A DNA stretch of 5,623 bases from Cyanobacteria bacterium UBA7694 (GTDB lineage: Bacteria > Cyanobacteriota > Sericytochromatia > UBA7694). How positions within the stretch are numbered: position 1 is the first letter of the stretch; the number at the start of each line of letters is the position of its first letter. The stretch covers positions 9,307-14,929 of the forward strand of contig DLGM01000156.1 of NCBI GenBank assembly GCA_002482705.1. Reading direction: 5' to 3'. Made by a program: the position numbers and the translations under genes. This document shows positions 1-4,939 of the stretch, one piece after another. Below the pieces are notes generated by a model. The model had not been told where the DNA came from. It was given only the letters and a program-made list of their open reading frames with translations, and made no database searches.

Positions 1-258
1 CACACCAGGTACAATCGAGAGCAGCGTAGCCGTTTCCGCACTGGCGCGGCGCCCACTTAGCTGCTGTTTTTCCGTTTCGAGGCGTTGGAGATCCATGCCT
101 TTAAGCGGATCGGCCGGGGGTTGTTGGGTGAGGGTATAAGTGACGGCGGATTTTGTTTCAGGGGCTGCCAAGGCTGGGCTCATGGAACCCAGGAACAGGC
201 TCATGCCAAGGAGTACGGTAGACATACAACGAACCGGGTGGGAGGTTAGAATTGCCAT
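1..258 (-). CDS. Exported or membrane protein with a PG(x)GQ-type motif, 3' part outside the window
   Basis: The frame stays open from an ATG at 258 to the window edge, giving 86 visible residues. Residues 1-31 form a signal peptide: a short n-region with Arg10, a hydrophobic stretch around 14-25 and a likely signal peptidase I site after Ala29-Leu30-Ala31. Residues 33-70 are polar and charged. The visible part ends in TLLSIVPGV, which matches the SLLVPGAGQMY motif of the gene just upstream and of TM2/DUF5683-type small membrane proteins. I therefore infer that a GQ and membrane helices follow beyond the window. The start overlaps the upstream gene's TAA (246-248) by 13 bases. An AAGGAG lies at 279-284, but 20 bases from the ATG is too far for normal use, so initiation probably depends on translational coupling. 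An ATG at 225 is a possible alternative start, but it would shorten the signal peptide n-region. Reality of the gene is fairly sure; family assignment is tentative. Confidence 0.7.
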   Translation of the reverse strand, partial: MAILTSHPVRCMSTVLLGMSLFLGSMSPALAAPETKSAVTYTLTQQPPADPLKGMDLQRLETEKQQLSGRRASAETATLLSIVPGV

Positions 259-761
259 AGAGTGATGGATAACGCGCTCTCCTTCAGGATGGATGTTTCA
301 GTCGGGTCTGGGCCTAAGAGTTGACGGTTGTGGGTTTCGGCTTGGCGGTAGGCATCCCCAAAATTCCAGAGCCAAATACTGGGCAAGGCGATTTGGAGGA
401 TAAGAAGCAAAGCTTCCCAGTGGGCGTCGGCCAACTGCATTTCTTGATTGCGTACGGTTCGGGTTTTAATCGAAGCCGCCCTCTGTGTATCCACAAAGAA
501 AAAGGCTCCAATCCCGACGGCCATGCCCCCTGTAATCAGGAGACCCGGCCAGACATTTTCCTGGACATACATCTGTCCTGCACCAGGTACCAAGAGCGAC
601 ATTCCCGCTGCTAGCCAGGGATACTTTTCCCCGCTGTTGAGATCCTCTTCGGTGGCCGTGTCAGGAAGCTGCAGTTGGTAAACGTCCTGGGCCCAAACAG
701 GCCCCGAGCAGCACACCAGAAAGCAGAAAACCAATCCCAAGATTACCAGATTCTTTTTCAT
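246..761 (-). CDS. Small membrane protein with signal peptide and PGAGQMY motif (TM2/DUF5683-like)
   Basis: This 171-residue protein starts MKKN and has a hydrophobic core at 5-19 and a likely signal peptidase I site after Val22-Trp23-Ala24. Cys17 and Cys18 do not make a good lipobox. A short acidic stretch (33-46) is followed by WLAAGMSLLVPGAGQMYV at 49-66, a hydrophobic segment at 71-90 and another at 117-133, which leads into NFGDAYRQAETHN (133-145). A PGxGQxY hairpin followed by a later helix ending in D-A-Y-x-x-A-x-x-x-N is the layout of TM2/DUF5683-type proteins, whose biochemical role is not established. The family call comes from motif recognition only. The start codon overlaps the TGA of the preceding gene as ATGA. 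No Shine-Dalgarno is visible, because the upstream sequence is A/T-rich, so translation is probably coupled. It overlaps the next gene by 13 bases. A cell-envelope location is inferred. Confidence 0.85.
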   Translation of the reverse strand: MKKNLVILGLVFCFLVCCSGPVWAQDVYQLQLPDTATEEDLNSGEKYPWLAAGMSLLVPGAGQMYVQENVWPGLLITGGMAVGIGAFFFVDTQRAASIKTRTVRNQEMQLADAHWEALLLILQIALPSIWLWNFGDAYRQAETHNRQLLGPDPTETSILKESALSITLWQF

Positions 762-1732
762 TTACCAAATATTTTTTTTAACTCCGGGTGATAGAACGTG
801 AAATTGAAGAGGGCTTGAAGGGTATGCAATTGTGCTGCATTGAGACCTTGCAGCCCCCGCAGCTCAAGGCTGATACCCAAGGGCCCAAGCCCCATGATCA
901 CGGTCTTAAGAACATAACGCTGTAATTCGGGCAGGGGAAGGTGGCGATCGCGTGAGGGAATCACCACCGGCGTGCTGATATCGCCGATAAAACCGCTGGG
1001 GATCAGGGAGGGCGTAATTTGGTTGGTCAGTTCAAACAAGAGGGATTTGACCAGTGAGCTACCAGCCCGAACCAGGTATTTGCGGCCTTGTATCTGAGTA
1101 AACAGTTGGTGTTCATTGGCACGGCTGGGTACAGACCCCAGCGTAAGCTCCGATTCATCAATGTCTAAGCGCACCCGTTGGGGATCGAGTGCTGTCAGTC
1201 TAAACGTGCGTCCTTCCAGCTCAAATTCTACTTGCTGGTGCTCGTTTAAGGCATAGGTACGGGTGCGTTCCTCTCCCAACTGAATACGCATCTTACCCCC
1301 ACTGCCACTATTGCCCTCGACAATGGCAATACGCATGCGCAAATGATCGTACAGCGGGCCCAAATTGATTTCGATGTGTTTGACCCAGGCATCGGTACAA
1401 CTGTGTTCACTGCTGCCGCCGGGGTAAGGCAAGCCAAAGAGACGGCGACGTAGGTTCTCGGCCACAGGGCTGGTATCACTGTTTAAACTGCTGAAGTTTT
1501 GACCACATAACATCATGGCACTCAGATTCAGAGCGGTGAGTAGCGGCATTTCCAAAACACACTGCCCGCCTAGCGCTGGGCCAAGAATGCCCACACGAAT
1601 TAAGACCCGGTAGGGCGTGTTCGCGGCAGGAGGCCATTCTTGGGTGAGGATGACAGGTTTGCCGGTCGCCGACTCAAGCGCCTGCTGACAGGCTTGCTGG
1701 AGAGCAGGCAGATGGTAAAAAGGGGCGCTCAA
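758..1732 (-). CDS. Unknown 324-residue protein with a possible CheX/CheC-like segment, TTG start
   Basis: I do not firmly recognise this gene. It has no signal peptide and no clear membrane helix, so it is probably cytosolic. Residues 42-100 read as a beta strand, a G-x-x-x-G-G turn, a strand ending CVLEMP, then a helix from TAL to MML and an ENLRRR stretch. This recalls the CheX/CheC phosphatase fold (strand, G...G turn, 'vlsmp', 'Al.la..ml'). However, the family's D/S-x3-E-x2-N catalytic motif is not intact: after Ser88 and Glu92, Arg95 stands where Asn is expected. Residues 147-200 look beta-rich, and 265-324 look helical. The start is a TTG at 1730-1732. It is the only plausible start after an in-frame TAA at 1751-1753, and the first internal ATG is near residue 62, inside the conserved-looking segment. 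No strong Shine-Dalgarno precedes it. Its TGA overlaps the next gene's ATG by four bases, so the two are probably co-translated. Confidence 0.8.
   Translation of the reverse strand: MSAPFYHLPALQQACQQALESATGKPVILTQEWPPAANTPYRVLIRVGILGPALGGQCVLEMPLLTALNLSAMMLCGQNFSSLNSDTSPVAENLRRRLFGLPYPGGSSEHSCTDAWVKHIEINLGPLYDHLRMRIAIVEGNSGSGGKMRIQLGEERTRTYALNEHQQVEFELEGRTFRLTALDPQRVRLDIDESELTLGSVPSRANEHQLFTQIQGRKYLVRAGSSLVKSLLFELTNQITPSLIPSGFIGDISTPVVIPSRDRHLPLPELQRYVLKTVIMGLGPLGISLELRGLQGLNAAQLHTLQALFNFTFYHPELKKIFGK
944..951. repeat. HIP1 octamer GCGATCGC
   Basis: This is a perfect copy of the highly iterated palindrome abundant in many cyanobacterial genomes. It lies inside the coding region of the 324-residue protein. 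I found only one exact copy in the window, so it hints weakly at a cyanobacterial relative and could be a chance occurrence. Confidence 0.4.
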
Positions 1733-1780
1733 GAATCGATTCCACTTGTATTAAAAAGATATCCTCAAAATAGCACACCC

Positions 1781-1804
1781 GTAGCCTTGGCCGCCAACGG
1801 CTAC
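1781..1804 (-). terminator. Hairpin after the lipoprotein gene (attenuator, weak terminator or 3' stabiliser)
   Basis: Five bases past the lipoprotein TAG, the minus strand reads GTAGCC, then G, TTGG, a CGG loop, CCAA and GGCTAC. The 6-bp outer stem is perfect and is followed by a 4-bp inner stem with one bulged base. A T/G wobble and a C/G pair can extend the outer stem. No uridine tract follows directly; the first run of four T's is about ten bases later. It is therefore a poor intrinsic terminator, and read-through into the TTG-start gene is likely. It may act as an attenuator or as a block to 3' exonucleases. The hairpin is seen directly; its role is inferred. Confidence 0.35.
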
Positions 1805-1808
1805 AGTG

Positions 1809-2846
1809 CTAGTCATCGAGGAGTTTGAGGCTGATGCGGTTTTCCATCCGAATGGTGCCATTGGGAATCGGAACCAGGGGTTTGAGAAAGTCGGGGATTT
1901 CCGGTAGACGGGGGGTGAGCGTGAGGTTTTGTTGGTTCACGGTGGTGATGGGCAGGCCCGTCAGCATTTCTACTTCCCCTTCGGTGCTTTCATCCCCGGC
2001 GACGTCCAACTGCATTTGGAGCGGCCCAATGCCAATGCTCAGCGGCTTTTCTGGATCGGCTGTGATGGTGGTCTTTTTTTCAATTTTGGCGTTTTGCTGA
2101 GCTTGGCTCACAAATGTCCAAGCACTTTCCCAGGTGCTGGGCAGATAACCAAAATTGACTTGCTCCACCTTGGTTTCGCTGCGCCAGCCAGTGCCGGGTG
2201 TCAGGCTCTGATTGCTATAACGGGGGAAAATGCTCTGTAGCAACGCCTTTTGCCCTTCGGGGCCAAGTACGCCTTCCAGCATAGTGCTGGTATTGATACC
2301 TAACTGTTGAGTTCGTAGACCGAGGGAGATTTGTTTCCACCAATCCCCTCCCTGTACATCGGAAATGGCTCCGAGGGCGTCGATCTTAAAGGTTAGGCTC
2401 TGTCCTTCAAGGGCCCGTAAAGGGGATTCGGTCAGGTTAAAAATTTCGCTGTTGTCATTGCGTTTGCCGTTCAGAGTCAATCCTTGATAGGTCATTTGCA
2501 GGGTGGTCAGTCCGTCTGCGTCAATCAACTGGACCCGGAAGGCATAGTTGAGGTTGAGTTGGGTATTAATAACCGTTGGATTGGCCAGATTCTGTAAGGC
2601 TTGTAAACCATCAATACCGGTAAAACTGCCGGGAATGGCCAGACTGGTTGGGCTCACCCCAGGGATATTAAAGGGCAGTGTCAACTTTTGATCAATTTGC
2701 TGCTGGTAGCGGAAGGCTTCGCCATTCTGAAGCTTCATTGCCAGACGGAAGGTCTGGGCGATTTGGTTGAGGGTATTGGGGGTGCAACTGTTGAGGAGTA
2801 GGGCACTGACTAAAGCGGTGCTCCAGACCAAAGGCGAGGCTTTCAT
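1809..2846 (-). CDS. Predicted lipoprotein, possibly DUF6263-like
   Basis: This 345-residue protein has a type II signal peptide: Lys2, a hydrophobic core at 6-18 and a lipobox Leu18-Asn19-Ser20-Cys21, so Cys21 would be lipidated. The next residue is Thr, not Asp, so there is no obvious inner-membrane retention signal. The mature part is beta-rich and soluble. Its order of motifs is NGEAFRYQQQIDQKLTLP near 42-59, LIDADGLTTLQMTY near 107-120, a GQSLTFKIDALGAISDVQG block, and IFPRYSNQSLTPGTGWRSE. This resembles DUF6263-type envelope proteins ('G..y.y', 'vdadG..ti.mty', 'G..f....d..G.v..v.G', 'fP...v..G..W'), whose function is unknown. I make that match from memory with moderate confidence. An AGGAG lies 7 bases before the ATG. 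The gene heads the leftward cluster and follows a strong terminator, so it probably has its own promoter. A 76-base gap and a hairpin separate it from the next gene. Confidence 0.88.
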   Translation of the reverse strand: MKASPLVWSTALVSALLLNSCTPNTLNQIAQTFRLAMKLQNGEAFRYQQQIDQKLTLPFNIPGVSPTSLAIPGSFTGIDGLQALQNLANPTVINTQLNLNYAFRVQLIDADGLTTLQMTYQGLTLNGKRNDNSEIFNLTESPLRALEGQSLTFKIDALGAISDVQGGDWWKQISLGLRTQQLGINTSTMLEGVLGPEGQKALLQSIFPRYSNQSLTPGTGWRSETKVEQVNFGYLPSTWESAWTFVSQAQQNAKIEKKTTITADPEKPLSIGIGPLQMQLDVAGDESTEGEVEMLTGLPITTVNQQNLTLTPRLPEIPDFLKPLVPIPNGTIRMENRISLKLLDD

Positions 2847-2853
2847 GAAAGAA

Positions 2854-2858
2854 CTCCT
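2854..2858 (-). promoter_or_regulatory. Ribosome binding site of the lipoprotein gene
   Basis: AGGAG on the minus strand, seven bases before the ATG at 2846. It supports that start, which also yields a complete type II signal peptide. Confidence 0.8.
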
Positions 2859-2872
2859 GAGACTTTTCTTTT

Positions 2873-2881
2873 ATCCTAACA
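2873..2881 (-). promoter_or_regulatory. Candidate extended -10 promoter of the lipoprotein gene
   Basis: The minus strand reads TG-T-TAGGAT, an extended -10 (TGnTATAAT-like, four of six in the hexamer) that would start a transcript about 20 bases before the ATG. The -35 position falls in the G-run of the upstream terminator and has no match, so an extended -10 mechanism would be needed. The location between a terminator and a gene start supports it. It is nearly identical to the motif upstream of the 429-residue protein. Confidence 0.4.
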
Positions 2882-2890
2882 CTCTTAACA

Positions 2891-2921
2891 ACAAAGCCCC
2901 CGGTTTTACCGAGGGCTTTGT
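2891..2921 (-). terminator. Strong rho-independent terminator of the 429-residue protein gene
   Basis: Two 14-base arms (2891-2904 and 2908-2921) flank a 3-base loop. On the minus strand the RNA pairs ACAAAGCCCUCGGU with ACCGGGGGCUUUGU, with only one U/G wobble. On the plus strand that position would be a C/A mismatch, so the hairpin is best suited to minus-strand transcripts. A U-rich stretch (UUUGUUGUU) closes it. It lies 14 bases after the TAA of the 429-residue protein and separates that gene from the lipoprotein cluster. Confidence 0.88.
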
Positions 2922-2935
2922 GTGAAGTATCCAGA

Positions 2936-4225
2936 TTAGCGCACCAGATCGAATTCCATTAAGACGTCTTCGGTGGCTTTGCCTGCGCGGCCCACTGCAC
3001 CCGCAATGATCACCGCTTGTTTGGGGTTTTGGGCGGCAAACACCAAGCCTTTGGCGGTCATGTCTGCGCCAGCGCGCATGCCGTTGCCAATCCATTCAGC
3101 GGTCTTGACGGCGTCAATCCCTTTCAGGAATTCACCGGGGCTGGTCAGGAAGCGGCCCACTTTGTTGAGGCCATTGCCAATGGAGTTGATGCCATTGCCA
3201 ATACCTGTCAGAACCTTGCCGGGGGCAGCGATGATTTTGTCGATGCCTGAGCCGATTTGGCCACCAATGGTGCCGGAGGCTTGGACCGTTGCGCTGGCTG
3301 CAGTGGCTGCTGTTTCAACAACGGGGGTGACCACGTTGCTGACGGCTGGCGTGACGGGGACGGCGGTGACAGGAGTGACTACTTTGGCCAGTTCGTCGGC
3401 GTTGTTGACCATTTTACCGAGGGCACCGCCGCCGTTGGTACTGGCTTGAACCGTACCGCTGATGACCTGTTTACCCACTTCGATATTGCCAATATTGATG
3501 TTGACGTTGGCACCTGGATGGATAACAGCACCCTCCAAGTTCACCACTTTTTCGAGGATGGTGTCACCCAAGGTGTTGGTGATGGTGTTGGTTGCGCTGC
3601 CCCCGGCGACGGGAGTAACGGGAGTACTTACTACGGGCGCAATGTCATCCACAACGCCGACCACATCATCGACCACATTCGTCACGGGTTCGGTGACGGC
3701 TGGGGTGGGGGTGGTTGGGGTGCCAGCGGGCTTTTGACCCATGCTGGCGGCAATCACGGCCACGTCTACGGTCAGACGACCGAGCGCTTCACCGTAACGG
3801 CCTTGCTCAAGGGCTTGGGAGTAAGGTTTGACAATGCCTTTGGCGACCTTAAAGGGTAAGGTAATCACCGACTCAGCAGTTTGAACGGGGTTGCTAACGG
3901 CGTGTACAAGTACACCGCCAATTTTTTTTGTGCTTTCAATGGGATGGCGAATGCCTTGGGCGGCCACTTTGCCCAGGAAAAGCAGACCATGTCCCATGTC
4001 GTAGATGGCCTTACCGGCACCGACAGCAAAACCGCCGACAAAGTCACCGACGTTTTTATCGCGGGTGCCTTCGTAGTTGTCTACTTTCATCGGCACTTGG
4101 GGAGAGACCGGTTGAATGGGCAAGGTGTAGCTGGTGCCATAGGGCTGCGGCATAGGCGCATACGGTTGGGGAGCGTATGTGGGCTGCATGGGAGCCTGTT
4201 GATATTGATTAAACCCGATGGTCAT
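2936..4225 (-). CDS. Unknown 429-residue protein with Pro/Tyr-rich head and pre-toxin-like segment
   Basis: I do not recognise a named family for the whole protein. Residues 8-45 are Gln/Pro/Tyr-rich with repeated QPYAPMPQPYG-like units. Residues 58-86 are Gly-rich and hydrophobic. Residues 88-160 carry spaced HPIEST (94-99) and NPVQTAES (112-119) units, then QGRYGEALGRLTVDVAV (141-157). This resembles the pre-toxin linker common in polymorphic toxins ('hP.eT...hP.qT...G.yGEa.GR'). Residues 168-207 and 280-312 are Val/Thr/Pro low complexity. Residues 340-384 contain three IGNG units, and 400-405 (NPKQAV) is a third NP-type unit. No signal peptide, lipobox or toxin catalytic motif is visible. 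The ATG is fixed by a near-consensus AGGAGG five bases upstream. A candidate promoter and a strong terminator flank it, so it is probably monocistronic. It could be a structural or surface-associated protein or a relic of a toxin-type protein. Long plus-strand open frames here come from its skewed composition. Confidence 0.85.
   Translation of the reverse strand: MTIGFNQYQQAPMQPTYAPQPYAPMPQPYGTSYTLPIQPVSPQVPMKVDNYEGTRDKNVGDFVGGFAVGAGKAIYDMGHGLLFLGKVAAQGIRHPIESTKKIGGVLVHAVSNPVQTAESVITLPFKVAKGIVKPYSQALEQGRYGEALGRLTVDVAVIAASMGQKPAGTPTTPTPAVTEPVTNVVDDVVGVVDDIAPVVSTPVTPVAGGSATNTITNTLGDTILEKVVNLEGAVIHPGANVNINIGNIEVGKQVISGTVQASTNGGGALGKMVNNADELAKVVTPVTAVPVTPAVSNVVTPVVETAATAASATVQASGTIGGQIGSGIDKIIAAPGKVLTGIGNGINSIGNGLNKVGRFLTSPGEFLKGIDAVKTAEWIGNGMRAGADMTAKGLVFAAQNPKQAVIIAGAVGRAGKATEDVLMEFDLVR
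3170..3202 (-). repeat. Tandem 12-base repeat encoding IGNG units
   Basis: GCCATTGCCAAT (plus-strand reading) occurs at 3170-3181 and 3191-3202, with a 21-base period. A one-mismatch copy (GCCGTTGCCAAT) lies at 3080-3091. They encode the IGNG units of the Gly-rich tail of the 429-residue protein, so this is an in-frame coding repeat, not a mobile element. Confidence 0.6.
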
Positions 4226-4230
4226 ATGGT

Positions 4231-4236
4231 CCTCCT
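4231..4236 (-). promoter_or_regulatory. Ribosome binding site of the 429-residue protein gene
   Basis: AGGAGG on the minus strand, five bases before the ATG at 4225. This is the closest match to the Shine-Dalgarno consensus in the window. It decides the start and suggests efficient translation. Confidence 0.85.
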
Positions 4237-4256
4237 GATCTATCTACACCCTTCTT

Positions 4257-4265
4257 ATCTTAACA
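4257..4265 (-). promoter_or_regulatory. Candidate extended -10 promoter of the 429-residue protein gene
   Basis: The minus strand reads TG-T-TAAGAT, an extended -10 that would start RNA about 25 bases before the ATG. A TTGCAC at 4283-4288 is -35-like, but its 20-base spacer is too long for a standard sigma-70 site. The 108-base gap after ruvA is otherwise A/T-rich and is a natural place for a promoter. Confidence 0.4.
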
Positions 4266-4333
4266 TTGGCTGAAAATCTGACGTGCAAAAATGCAGATCA
4301 TCCATAAATAAAGGTTATGAAGAGGTTAATTTT

Positions 4334-4939
4334 TTATCCATTGGTGCTCAACTGTTCGAGCAAATAGCGAATGGTATCCTCTGCGGAAGCATCCTGCGCT
4401 ACTTGAGGCAAGAAACGTTCCATGGCTTTTTGAATTTCCGTGTCTGTGTACCCGAGAGCCAGCAATGTCATTTCGACTTCGGCGATCATGTCGGGAGCGG
4501 CTGGGGTTGAAATATGTTGCAAAGAAATGCTCGGATGCATTTTGGTGAGCTTCTCTTTGAGCTCTAAGATAATGCGTTGGGCAGTTTTTAGGCCGACACC
4601 GGGGGCCCGGCTCAAGACCTTGGGTTGATTGAGGACAATCGCTTTGACCAATTCCTCGACATTGAGTTCGGCAATGATGGCCAAAGCACTTTTGGCGCCA
4701 ATGCCACTGACGCGGTTGAGCTGCAAAAACAGTTCTTTTTCCTGGATGCTTTCAAAACCAAAGAGTTCCATGGCATCTTCGCGGTGTAAAAGGTGAGTTA
4801 CCAGCGTCACTTCGCCCCCTTTGGGGAGTTTGCGCAGATGTCGGGGCGTGAGATGCACTTGGTATCCCACGCCCTGCACATCGATCAGGGCGCTGTCGCG
4901 ATCCTGATGGATGAGTTGGCCACGGACAAAGGCGATCAT
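4334..4939 (-). CDS. ruvA: Holliday junction branch migration complex subunit RuvA
   Basis: RuvA binds four-way DNA junctions as a tetramer and docks the RuvB helicase during recombinational repair. The protein is 201 residues, close to the 203 of E. coli, and complete. Residues 1-62 are the OB-fold domain starting MIAFVRGQL, with the acidic pin at Glu54-Asp55 in HREDAMELFGF. Two helix-hairpin-helix motifs follow: VSGIGAKSALAII (77-89) and PGVGLKTAQRIILELKEKL (113-131). After a linker near 135-150, the C-terminal RuvB-binding domain contains ALGYTDTEIQKAM (161-173). The ATG overlaps the mazG TGA as ATGA, and an AAGGAG sits eight bases upstream, inside mazG, so it can be initiated independently as well as by coupling. 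ruvB and ruvC are not adjacent downstream; a 108-base gap leads to an unrelated gene. Separation of ruvA from ruvB is known in several lineages, including cyanobacteria. Confidence 0.98.
   Translation of the reverse strand: MIAFVRGQLIHQDRDSALIDVQGVGYQVHLTPRHLRKLPKGGEVTLVTHLLHREDAMELFGFESIQEKELFLQLNRVSGIGAKSALAIIAELNVEELVKAIVLNQPKVLSRAPGVGLKTAQRIILELKEKLTKMHPSISLQHISTPAAPDMIAEVEMTLLALGYTDTEIQKAMERFLPQVAQDASAEDTIRYLLEQLSTNG

Noticed and set aside
259..284. AAGGAG at 279-284 as the ribosome binding site of the leftmost gene
   Set aside because: It is 20 bases from the ATG at 258, with no in-frame start codon closer to it. Coupling to the upstream gene's stop is more likely.
2840..2851. Perfect 12-base palindrome CTTTCATGAAAG across the lipoprotein start codon, as an operator
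   Set aside because: It has no loop, matches no known operator I can name, and is made from the start codon plus common Lys/Ser-like flanks. Chance is sufficient.
2973..3449. A 158-codon open frame on the plus strand
   Set aside because: It is a low-complexity Ala/Leu/Pro shadow of the same minus-strand gene, with no ribosome binding site or recognisable motif.
3257..3859. A 200-codon open frame on the plus strand opposite the 429-residue protein
   Set aside because: Its translation is rich in Gly, Asp and His with no domain, and it arises from the Val/Thr/Pro-biased codons of the minus-strand gene, which has a strong ribosome binding site and terminator.
4276..4298. Hairpin ATCTG...CAGAT with an inner TGCA-TTTT-TGCA after ruvA, as a ruvA terminator
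   Set aside because: The stems are only four or five A/T-rich pairs and compete with each other, and only four U's follow. This is too weak to call a terminator.
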